DNA of 64,000 nt. Source: Phycisphaerales bacterium. GTDB lineage: Bacteria > Planctomycetota > Phycisphaerae > Sedimentisphaerales > Anaerobacaceae. The stretch spans positions 1 to 64,000 of the forward strand of contig PMZJ01000033.1 of assembly GCA_003170415.1 (NCBI GenBank), in the 5' to 3' direction. Below the pieces are notes generated by a model, which had not been told where the DNA came from, made no database searches, and was given only the letters and a program-made list of their open reading frames with translations. Shown one piece after another: positions 35,723-42,704 of the stretch. Within the stretch, counting starts at the first letter, position 1. Every line of letters begins with the position of its first letter. Made by a program: the position numbers and the translations under genes.

Positions 35723-38101
35723 TTAGAATTTATATGTGACCGAAACTCCGACAGCCGGCGCATAGTCACGGTAATCGCCGCCGTTCGATATGCCATTGCT
35801 CGTTATGTAGTTACGCTTGTTGAAATCCCTGTTGAAAATACCGAGCAGATTGTAGCCCATCACGCCAATAGTAAGGTTTTTGCTCGCCTGATATTGCAGA
35901 CCCATGTCCAGGTAGTAGTTGCCGCGATATGCCTTTTCCCACCCGGGGTCGATAGATGGGTGAAGCGGGACGGGACTCCCATCGGGGTATGTAAGAGTCG
36001 AGTCCGCAGCAGCAGCGTAGTTGTAGGGGTAATACTCGTCAGAATCCTTCATCCCCGGAAATTCCCAGTAGATACGCAGTGATGCGTTGAAGCTCCACTT
36101 GTCATCGAGCTTTTGTCGAAAGTTTATCTTGGTTATGTTATTGGCCCAGTCGGCCAGGTCGTCGCCATAGCCGTATGGCGCGGCGGTGATATACGTGCTC
36201 TGGCCCGGTATAAGGTAAAAACCATAAAGTTTCGTATAGCTATGGGAGATACTCAAACGGGTCTTCTCGGTATGGTAAGTGGCCTCAAGTTCGACGCCAT
36301 AGTCCCTTTGTGTGCCAACAGGGGCCATTGTTTTATCAGCGTCGTCCCATGATATTACTTCCAGGTCATAGTGGACGAATATTGATGCGGCTAAGTCGAG
36401 GTTCTTGCTTTGCTGCCTTTCGTAACGCAGTTCGACACTGTCGAGTTTTTCCGGCGTGCTTTTACCGCCGCCGGAATCGGCATTCAACTTCATCTCTTCC
36501 TCGAGATTTGCACGCACCGACCGCGACCATATCAATTTGTATGTGTCTTTATCGGTCGGCGTGTAGACTATTGCCGCACGGGGCGAGAACATGTAGTCGG
36601 TAAATGTGTGCTTGTCAAGTCGTGCGCCTAGGAAGGTCGTCCATTTGTCGTTGATGTTCCACTGATCTTCTCCCAACAGTGAATACATATTGGTGCCCCA
36701 TTGCGGCATTGGAACACCCGCGTCTTTAAATCGCTGGCTGATGGGGTCTCCGGTAGGCCAGCCGCCGAGGATGGGCAGACCAAGCTCCCGGTGTACAATC
36801 TCAGTGCCGAAGGCAATCTTGTGCTGGTCATTGGGCTGCCATCGCGATAGTATCTTGCCGTAATACTCGTCTTCACGATAGGCGTCATCTATCGTGTTTT
36901 GTCTGTATTCCACAAAATCGGTCATTAGATAGCTGAATGCGTAATCGATGTCGAGGTTATTCGCCAGCTCCTGTTTATACCCGACATAGCCGGTCGTCTG
37001 GTCGTAATTATAGAAGTTGACGCTCACGTCTTTAGGCGTGTGCACGCCGGTGGTCCAATCGTAGCTATCGAACACTGATTCGGCCCATCCCCAGCGGGCG
37101 CGTTCCTCAAGCCCGGGGGCATAGTCGTACTGTTTGCCGCCTTGGGTGTAACGTGCCCAGATATCCCAGTTATCTCTCGTTACCTCGGCGTATAGCTTGA
37201 CCTCAGGCAGGTTTCTGGCGTCTGCTCCGTCACGATTCATTGGATTCCCCGTCATCGGCTGCCCCGCCTTGGTGCCGTCGGCCGGCAAATGAATGTCGTC
37301 CCATGGGTTATTGCCCCAGCCATCCGGCCACGGCTTTGTGTTCCACCACTCTACGTCCGATTCCGAACTGAAAGTATGTGGGAAAATCTGAGGCGCGTCA
37401 TACTTGCTTGCGCCGGAGTATTTGCTAATGCCTGTGTAAATGAACACGCCTCCGTCGTTGTCGTCGAACTTCTGGCCGTGTTTCATTTCGCCTGAATAGA
37501 ATTCTTCGATGGCGCCGAGTCGGCTGGTCATCTCTGTGCCTTGGAACGTATCGGGGCTGTAGGTTATGATATTAATCACCATCGATACCGCGCCAGGTCC
37601 ATACAACGCTGAGCCGGGGCCTCGAACGACGTCAATGTGATGAATATCGGTGAGCAGCACCAGGTCACGCTCGGTTACCGCCCCGAAGTGGGTATGTTCA
37701 TTTATATTGCGCCCATTGACTAACATCAGATATTTATCGTCCCGGTCACCAATGATACCTCGCAGCCCCATAGCGTCGGGTTCCCAGTGGTGCCGTAGTA
37801 TTTGCAGGTTGGGCACGTAAATATCTAAAAGCTCGTCCAAGCTGCGGGCGCCGGAGGCCTTGATATCCTCCGCAGTGATTACTGTCACCGCTGCCGGAAC
37901 AAGACGCGGCTTGGTATCCGTCAGCGCTGCGGTTGACGCGACCTCGACGTTCATCAGGTCTTCCATGGACAGCTCGGTCAAATCAGTTTTTTGTTTTATT
38001 TCTTGTTCTGCTGCGAATGTTTGCGAGCTCACGGTTATGGCCATCAGGGTGGATAACAGCAGGAAGCATTTTATTGACGGCTGGTTTTCACGTGTTTTCA
38101 T
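35723..38101 (-). CDS. TonB-dependent outer-membrane receptor 1
   Basis: A 792-residue receptor with signal peptide (FLLLSTLMAITVSSQTFA), the mature N-terminal DLTELSMEDLMNVEVAST, plug (VTVITAEDIKASGARSLDELLDIYVPNLQI; VVRGPGSALYGPGAVSMVINII) and barrel ending VGVSVTYKF. Plug and C-terminal barrel (VELEATYHTEKTRLSISHSYTKL...APYGYGDDLADWANNITKI) are closely similar to the downstream receptor, so the pair is a tandem duplication; the central loops (residues ~260-420) differ most. An extension to 38221 would overlap the response-regulator gene, so the ATG at 38101 is chosen. Confidence 0.92.
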   Translation of the reverse strand: MKTRENQPSIKCFLLLSTLMAITVSSQTFAAEQEIKQKTDLTELSMEDLMNVEVASTAALTDTKPRLVPAAVTVITAEDIKASGARSLDELLDIYVPNLQILRHHWEPDAMGLRGIIGDRDDKYLMLVNGRNINEHTHFGAVTERDLVLLTDIHHIDVVRGPGSALYGPGAVSMVINIITYSPDTFQGTEMTSRLGAIEEFYSGEMKHGQKFDDNDGGVFIYTGISKYSGASKYDAPQIFPHTFSSESDVEWWNTKPWPDGWGNNPWDDIHLPADGTKAGQPMTGNPMNRDGADARNLPEVKLYAEVTRDNWDIWARYTQGGKQYDYAPGLEERARWGWAESVFDSYDWTTGVHTPKDVSVNFYNYDQTTGYVGYKQELANNLDIDYAFSYLMTDFVEYRQNTIDDAYREDEYYGKILSRWQPNDQHKIAFGTEIVHRELGLPILGGWPTGDPISQRFKDAGVPMPQWGTNMYSLLGEDQWNINDKWTTFLGARLDKHTFTDYMFSPRAAIVYTPTDKDTYKLIWSRSVRANLEEEMKLNADSGGGKSTPEKLDSVELRYERQQSKNLDLAASIFVHYDLEVISWDDADKTMAPVGTQRDYGVELEATYHTEKTRLSISHSYTKLYGFYLIPGQSTYITAAPYGYGDDLADWANNITKINFRQKLDDKWSFNASLRIYWEFPGMKDSDEYYPYNYAAAADSTLTYPDGSPVPLHPSIDPGWEKAYRGNYYLDMGLQYQASKNLTIGVMGYNLLGIFNRDFNKRNYITSNGISNGGDYRDYAPAVGVSVTYKF

Positions 38102-38196
38102 AATAGGGCTTTCCAAACGGAAAGTTTCCCCCGTAACGGATTTAGTTGACATAAATATGTTCGTATCGTCGGTACGACTGGCGAACAAAACGGTTT

Positions 38197-38592
38197 TTAG
38201 CTCTTTTTTACCTGTGCGCATTTTTCAAGTTTTTCCCTGATGGTTTTGCCTAACTGTATTGGGTTAAATGGTTTTGTGATGTAGTCATCGGCGCCCATCT
38301 CTATCGCCTGCGTGACATCGTTCAGCATGCCTTTGGCGGTAAGCATAAAGACGGGGATATGTTCTGTGCTGCTGTCGGTCTTCAATTCCGCGAGAACCTG
38401 CAGTCCGTTCATTACAGGCATAAGCCAGTCAAGCAGAATTAAATCGGGGCTATTTTCACGCGCAAGTTTCAGACCAGCAGCTCCATCTTCGGCCAGATAA
38501 ACCTCAAAGCCGTCCAGCTTGAGGTTGTATTCCAGCACTCTCCTGATGTGTGCTTCGTCCTCGACGACTAATATTGTAATTTGTTCGCTCAT
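38197..38592 (-). CDS. Response regulator receiver protein (single domain)
   Basis: A 131-residue CheY-like receiver (ITILVVEDEAHIRRVLEYNLKLDGFEVYLAEDG; LILLDWLMPVMNGLQVL; LTAKGMLND; ADDYITKPFNPIQL). It is of the PleD/PhoB-like receiver branch, not the Rcp1 branch of the other four receivers. It is the first gene of the minus-strand run of receptors and kinases, about 95 nt before the first TonB receptor start. Confidence 0.9.
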   Translation of the reverse strand: MSEQITILVVEDEAHIRRVLEYNLKLDGFEVYLAEDGAAGLKLARENSPDLILLDWLMPVMNGLQVLAELKTDSSTEHIPVFMLTAKGMLNDVTQAIEMGADDYITKPFNPIQLGKTIREKLEKCAQVKKS

Positions 38593-39040
38593 AGTTTAAG
38601 GCCAAAACATTTATCGATATGCCGTAGCCGAAAACGACTTTGCGTTCAATGGTGCGTGAAAATCTTTTGCAATCGCACAATTTTCAGCAAGTTACGACGT
38701 TGTGTCATCGGCATCTTTCAGGCCCGATTTAATCAAAGAACGGTTTTTATATGCGGCTTGGATGGGCGGACCACCGGTACAATCCTCAATTGTTGTATAA
38801 AGTACATAAGTGCTTGCTGATAAGATGGTTATGTGCGAGAGGGGGGAGTTCGTATTGTGAAGTTTTGAGGGCGTTTTAACGGAACACCATTAAAGTTGAG
38901 ATAGTCCGATATAATTGGGGTATTGAGAGACGCTTTATGACGAATTACCGTGGGCAAGGAATTTGGCGAGGGGAGAGTGACAATTTGGCGAGCGAGTTGC
39001 AAAGGGATACATCTTTTTCCAGGCCGGTTTTGGAGCAAAT
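38593..39040. other. Intergenic region upstream of the signalling operon, no gene seen
   Basis: A 448-nt spacer without a credible gene. It should contain the promoter for the minus-strand signalling operon, but no clear -35/-10 pair or riboswitch fold was found. A short palindrome-like word (GGTGCG/CGCACA region, 38650-38680) was seen but is weak. Confidence 0.4.
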
Positions 39041-39889
39041 CTATGCTATCGCCGCTACGGGTATGATAAGTTTCAGCAGATTCTCAACGGTATATGATTT
39101 AGCGAGGTCTATGGGCAGGACGCAGCCGTGGTCGTGGTCCGAGGCGATTATAATCAGGTTATTACCCGCTCGGGAGCATCCCGTTTCCTGTCGCTGGTGG
39201 CCGAGGATAAAAATGTCGGCGTCTAACGCCCTGGCCATTTTATCCAGCAAGTGCTGGCTGTGGCTTCTGCCCCAGGTCAGCAAATAGGCCGAACCCGGCT
39301 TGACGATGTCGTTAATTCTAAGCTGTCTCTCGAAAATTCGATGGTCAAACTTGTCGGCGTAATGGTCCCCCGGTAGCGAGTGCGAGATAAATATCCTGTT
39401 GGCGCACTTAACCGCAAGGGGCTGAGAAAATAAGAATTGCCGTATTGCCAGTTTAACGCGCTCGCTGGCAAGCTTGAATTCCCTGTCCAGAGCGGCCCGC
39501 ATCGCCACGTTCATTTCTTTGCCGTTCTTCATAACGTCGGAGTTGTTGACGAAGGCGGTGTCGTGGTTGCCCATTATGATGTGTACCCGGTCTGGAAATC
39601 GCACCTTGTAGGAAATTGAATCAAACAGCAGTTTGTAAGACAGGCATCCTCCATGTTCGTCCTCGGGGCCGCCGTGTATGATTTCCTGAAGAATTACGTG
39701 GGTATGCTTGTTGTGTTCGAGGTTGGCTAATGCCACTATCCGCTCAAAATTCCGGCGATGCCCGTGAAGGTCCCCGGTTATGATTAATGACCCATGGGAA
39801 GGCAGACAAACAAGATTGCCCTGTCTGAATTTGTCCGCGTTGTTGGCTTCCATTCCTTTGTTCAGCAGTTCGATTGTTTTTTCGGGCAT
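39041..39889 (-). CDS. Metallophosphoesterase (PPP-like phosphatase)
   Basis: A 282-residue calcineurin-fold hydrolase with the metal motifs GDLHGHRRN (residues 39-47; Asp40, His42) and GNHD (107-110), and later His ligands in ISHSLPGDHY and GHQRQE. The middle motif GDxVDRG is replaced here by EIIHGGPEDE. It lies 83 nt downstream of a Ser/Thr kinase gene on the same strand, so it may dephosphorylate that kinase's targets. Cytosolic; no signal peptide. Confidence 0.8.
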   Translation of the reverse strand: MPEKTIELLNKGMEANNADKFRQGNLVCLPSHGSLIITGDLHGHRRNFERIVALANLEHNKHTHVILQEIIHGGPEDEHGGCLSYKLLFDSISYKVRFPDRVHIIMGNHDTAFVNNSDVMKNGKEMNVAMRAALDREFKLASERVKLAIRQFLFSQPLAVKCANRIFISHSLPGDHYADKFDHRIFERQLRINDIVKPGSAYLLTWGRSHSQHLLDKMARALDADIFILGHQRQETGCSRAGNNLIIIASDHDHGCVLPIDLAKSYTVENLLKLIIPVAAIA

Positions 39890-39971
39890 TTTTCAGGTCC
39901 GCATGGCCAAAACAGCAGCTTCTCAAATAAGCTTGCTAAAGGATAGCTTTCCGTCGACGCCCTGTCAAGGT

Positions 39972-40820
39972 TTATTGAGAATTGGTTTTTGACTTGTTGC
40001 TTAGTATGCTGTGTATCATCAGGTCTAAGCGGGATATGACAGTCATCATATCGGTAGGCCGTTTCGCGGGGTCTTCCTCGACGCAGTCCATCACTAATTT
40101 GGAAATACCTGCCGGTATCTGGGGCCTGACTTCATTTGGAGGGCGAATCGCCTCCTGCGGTACGGCAAGACCGAAGGGGTCCTTTTTCGGTATCAGGGTT
40201 GGGACCGTCCGGCCTGTCAGCGCCCAGTACATCGTTGCGCCAAGATTGAATATATCGGTCTTTGGCCCCAGCGGCTTGCGATGAACCTGCTCCGGCGCGA
40301 TGTAATCGGGTGTCCCCTGAATGCGCCGTTTGGTCGTTCCTATCCGGCAGCTTTGTCCGAGGTCAATTATCTTGATTGCCCCGGCTTTACTCAGCAGGAT
40401 GTTGTTGGGTTTTATATCGCAGTGAACCAGGCCGCACTGATGCATCGCGTTAAGTCCCGTCGCCACCATTCGGAATACCAGCATTACATCGAGCAAGCTC
40501 AGCGCAGGCCCTTCCTCCAGCGATTGCCCGTCAAAGTATTCCATCGCAAGCAGCATCTCTTTTGTTTTGAGCATGCTGCGAATCTTCTTTAGCCGGTAGC
40601 ACTTGCGAATGTACGGGTGGGTTACTTTCCGTGCTATTTTGTATTCGGTCTCGACCTGCTCGAAAACACGGACGTCTTCCGGTCTTTCGAGGATAACTCG
40701 CTTTAAGGCCACTTCTTTTCCGTCCGCATCGTCGGTGGCAAGGTAAATTGTCGTGCGCGCACCGACCCCGATACGTTTCTTGATAGTGTACCCGCCTATG
40801 TCAAGTATATCTCTTGCCAT
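39972..40820 (-). CDS. Ser/Thr protein kinase, Hanks type, kinase domain only
   Basis: A 282-residue kinase domain with Gly-rich loop IGVGARTTIYLA (17-28), Lys40 in VALKR, catalytic VHCDIKPNN (132-140), metal DLG (153-155, in place of DFG) and APEQ (175-178). The catalytic loop is HCD instead of HRD, so it is a non-RD kinase. No transmembrane segment or sensor follows, unlike PASTA kinases. It precedes a phosphatase gene on the same strand (gap ~83 nt), forming a kinase-phosphatase pair. Confidence 0.92.
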   Translation of the reverse strand: MARDILDIGGYTIKKRIGVGARTTIYLATDDADGKEVALKRVILERPEDVRVFEQVETEYKIARKVTHPYIRKCYRLKKIRSMLKTKEMLLAMEYFDGQSLEEGPALSLLDVMLVFRMVATGLNAMHQCGLVHCDIKPNNILLSKAGAIKIIDLGQSCRIGTTKRRIQGTPDYIAPEQVHRKPLGPKTDIFNLGATMYWALTGRTVPTLIPKKDPFGLAVPQEAIRPPNEVRPQIPAGISKLVMDCVEEDPAKRPTDMMTVISRLDLMIHSILSNKSKTNSQ

Positions 40821-41025
40821 ATCTTCAAAACCGTTGAAATCTATGTGTCCGCCTCGTCTGCCGACAAGCCGGGCGTCTAAACCCTGTTTATTATCGGCAC
40901 TTGCTCCGACCGGCTAAACTTGGAAAAGACCATAGCATACAAAGTGTTTGCTTTTTTGTCCAGTGGCCCGTGCGATTTTGCCCCTTATTTTTTCATAGAT
41001 ATTAGCCCGAAACCTGTGGTTTCGC

Positions 41026-41053
41026 TTGACAACCCAGCCGAATCTGTGATAAC
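41026..41053 (+). promoter_or_regulatory. Likely promoter for split tRNA-Asn
   Basis: TTGACA (41026-41031), 16-nt spacer and GATAAC (41048-41053, 4 of 6 to consensus), about 20 nt before the tRNA 5' end at 41073. Confidence 0.55.
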
Positions 41054-41107
41054 CTCTTAGGATAGTTGTGTTTCCCCGATAGCTCAATCGGTAGAGCGAG
41101 CGGCTGT

Positions 41108-41682
41108 AAGTCGGGGCATGAAAGGCGGTGAAGTTGGCCAAAAAGGACACAAGGACCTATGATGAAAGACGAGAGTATCTGATTTCAGCGGTCAAAAGGC
41201 GAAGGCAAAAAATTCGCCTGATGGCAATAGCCGCAAAAGGCGCCAAGTGCGAAGTATGTGGCTATGACAGATGTATGGAAGCTTTGGAATTTCATCATCT
41301 GAGCAAATCAGACAAAAATTTTGGTCTTTCAGAAAAAGGTTATGCGAGATCCTGGAAAAGGGTCGAAAAGGAATTAAAGAAATGTGTCCTGCTTTGTGCC
41401 AACTGTCATCGGGAAATTCATGCCAAAGTTGCAGCTCCTGATGGAAACATCAGGATGAAAAACCGGGTGAATTCAGGGAAACCTGATTCCGCTGGTGCGG
41501 ATATGGTAATCCTGAGCCAAGCCAGTTCACGCAGGGTTGGTTAAGTGAACTGGAAGGTGCAGAGACTAAAGAGTGAGGCGACCTGTGCCAATAAGCTCTT
41601 AATAAGCGCCCGGCACCTAACCCCGAATAATCGGGTATGGTGATGAGATAGTCCGGTCTTCAGGGAAATCTGAAGGAAGCCG
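41108..41682 (+). ncRNA. Group I intron, IC3-like, in tRNA-Asn (575 nt)
   Basis: Core elements match bacterial tRNA group I introns of the IC3 type (compare cyanobacterial tRNA-Leu). P/P4 strand: GTAATCCTGAGCCAAGCC (41506-41523). P5 hairpin: CCAGTTCAC (41522-41530) with GTGAACTGG (41545-41553). Q/R region: GAAGGTGCAGAGACTA (41553-41568). S: GATAGTCC (41647-41654), whose TAGTC pairs with GACTA for P7. A P9-like hairpin CTTCAG/CTGAAG follows (41658-41675). The final G is 41682. P1 is tentative: GCTGT at the exon end can pair with GCGGT (41125-41129) with the required U-G pair. An HNH gene occupies 41128-41544. Fold by eye; a covariance-model search would be decisive. Confidence 0.85.
41128..41544 (+). 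CDS. Intron-encoded HNH homing endonuclease
   Basis: A 138-residue protein with zinc-finger-like C-x2-C pairs (CEVCGYD, CANCHREIH) around an HNH core (EALEFHHLSKSDK; KKCVLLCANCHREIHAKV). The basic N-terminus (KRRRQKIR) suits DNA binding. The start is a GTG at 41128 with AAAGG close upstream; an ATG at 41118 is out of frame and stops quickly. The gene starts inside the probable IGS/P1 region and its last ~15 codons coincide with the P4-P5 core, so coding and ribozyme sequence overlap at the 3' end. The likely role is to cut intronless tRNA-Asn alleles and spread the intron. Confidence 0.85.
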   Translation: MKLAKKDTRTYDERREYLISAVKRRRQKIRLMAIAAKGAKCEVCGYDRCMEALEFHHLSKSDKNFGLSEKGYARSWKRVEKELKKCVLLCANCHREIHAKVAAPDGNIRMKNRVNSGKPDSAGADMVILSQASSRRVG

Positions 41683-41727
41683 TAACCGCTAGGTCGTAGG
41701 TTCGAATCCTACTCGGGGAGTTGAGAA

Positions 41728-41756
41728 GATTCTGTCCAAAAGGGCGGAATCTTTTT
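41728..41756 (+). terminator. Rho-independent terminator of split tRNA-Asn
   Basis: Ten-base stem GATTCTGTCC/GGGCGGAATC (41728-41737 with 41742-41751, two G-T pairs) with an AAAA loop, then TTTTT. Placed 8 nt after the tRNA 3' end. Confidence 0.75.
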
Positions 41757-41887
41757 GGCTTTGTGGGCAGGCAAGAGCCATCGTCTTCTCCAAAAGGACC
41801 TTTGAAAAGGGAGAAATTATGAGAGAGACCGGGAAGAAAATACATTTGTGCTATTGATAGCTTTTAGTGGTTTGGATTGTTCAAAAA

Positions 41888-41930
41888 AATAGCCCCCCCT
41901 CGTGTGAACGAAGAGGGGCTATTATATCTT
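41888..41930 (-). terminator. Rho-independent terminator of the RRM protein gene
   Basis: Stem AATAGCCCC/GGGGCTATT (41888-41896 with 41915-41923). Read on the minus strand it is followed by a run of seven T (complement of 41883-41889). It ends the RRM gene whose stop is at 42011. Read on the plus strand the tail is TTATATC, so it may also stop readthrough from the tRNA. Confidence 0.75.
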
Positions 41931-42010
41931 ATTGACTAATGGCCGCCGTGCAGAGCCGCTTTACCTTGAATCACGGTTGTCTGAAAAACACTGCGTTTGG
42001 GCAATAACGG

Positions 42011-42415
42011 TTAGTACCTGCCACCGCCGCCGCCGCCACCGTATCCGCCACCGCCGCCACCGCCGCCGGTGCGTCTGCCGCCGCCGCCACCGCCACCATA
42101 ACCACCGCCGCCGCGTCTGCCGCCGCCACCACCGCCGCCACCGTATCCGCCACCGCCGCCGCCGCGATGCTCGGTCTTAGGCCTGGCCTCATTGACGTTC
42201 AGTGCACGTCCTTTGAGGTCCTTGCCGTTCATTTCGGTTATAGCCGTCTGTGCTTCGGCCTTTGCCGGCATCTCGACAAATCCGAATCCCCTGGACTCGC
42301 CGCTGAACTTGTCCTTTATAATCGTTGCCGTTTGTACCTGACCGAACGCCTCGAACGCCTGTTTCAGTTCGTCTTCGGTTACATCAGGTGCCAGATTGCC
42401 CACATAAATGTTCAT
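42011..42415 (-). CDS. Glycine-rich RRM RNA-binding protein
   Basis: A 134-residue protein: one RRM (residues 1-80) with RNP2 IYVGNL and RNP1 RGFGFVEM, then a tail of ~50 Gly/Arg/Tyr residues (GGGGYGGGGGGG-type repeats ending GRY). This resembles bacterial glycine-rich RNA-binding proteins of the cyanobacterial Rbp type, often cold-induced; RNA chaperone activity is inferred. The tail is encoded by 42020-42165, made of GCCGCC/ACCGCC tandem triplets. The ATG at 42415 has AGAAAGGAAAG upstream; the longer frame lacks this support. Confidence 0.92.
   Translation of the reverse strand: MNIYVGNLAPDVTEDELKQAFEAFGQVQTATIIKDKFSGESRGFGFVEMPAKAEAQTAITEMNGKDLKGRALNVNEARPKTEHRGGGGGGYGGGGGGGGRRGGGGYGGGGGGGRRTGGGGGGGGYGGGGGGGRY
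42020..42165. repeat. Low-complexity GGC/GGT triplet tract encoding the Gly-rich tail
   Basis: Nearly uninterrupted triplet repeats on the plus strand (GCC/ACC/CCG with CATAACC and GTCTG interruptions). They give spurious Ala/Arg/His-rich frames in other frames. Length variation between strains is likely. Confidence 0.7.
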
Positions 42416-42704
42416 TTGCTTTCCTTTCTTAATCTCTAAGGCCGATTTTGGCGGTGCGAACACCGCCCGCTTACACTTACCAAAACTCGCGGTATTCTAT
42501 TACCTCTGCGGCCTGTACACAACAATTATCTTGTATTTTTGTCAAAATGAATTTCGTCACGGCAACCCTGTTCCGGCGGGTAATCCCCGCCTGCTTTTGG
42601 GGTTAGTTTCCTTGAAGTGGCGAACGAGTATCAAGAAGGGTGGCGGAGTTTGTTTTTTCCCGGCAGGCGATTGACCTGGCATCTGATAAGGTTTAAATCT
42701 TCGT
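42416..42704. other. Intergenic region upstream of the RRM gene
   Basis: A 289-nt spacer holding the long leader of the RRM gene (minus strand). It has a small hairpin GCGGG/CCCGC (42576-42590) and the word AAGTGGCGAAC (42614-42624) that recurs at 46796-46806. A cold-shock leader is possible but not shown. Confidence 0.35.

Larger units (their letters stand above)
41073..41720 (+). tRNA. tRNA-Asn(GTT) interrupted by a group I intron in the anticodon
   Basis: Exon 1 is 41073-41107, exon 2 is 41683-41720. Joined, they give a 73-nt cloverleaf: acceptor TCCCCGA/TCGGGGA, D-arm GCTC/GAGC, anticodon stem AGCGG/CCGCT with loop CTGTTAA (anticodon GTT), variable loop AGGTC, T-arm GTAGG/CCTAC, discriminator G, no CCA. 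The intron lies between anticodon positions 35 and 36: exon 1 ends in T and the intron ends in G, as group I splicing requires. Reading the unspliced loop as Tyr(GTA) was rejected since bacterial tRNA-Tyr has a long variable arm. Confidence 0.85.

Noticed and set aside
38829..39038. Minus-strand 69-residue frame after the phosphatase stop
   Set aside because: No ribosome-binding site and no recognisable protein pattern.
41104..41110. Reading the split tRNA as tRNA-Tyr(GTA) from the unspliced loop CTGTAAG
   Set aside because: Bacterial tRNA-Tyr has a long variable arm; this one has a 5-nt variable loop and G73, and the spliced loop CTGTTAA is a perfect Asn loop.
41118..41162. ATG at 41118 as start of the intron endonuclease
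   Set aside because: It is out of frame with the HNH protein and meets a stop after 14 codons.
41932..42192. Ala/Arg/His-rich open frames on both strands over the triplet tract
   Set aside because: They are shadows of the Gly-rich tail of the RRM protein, made of simple triplet repeats.
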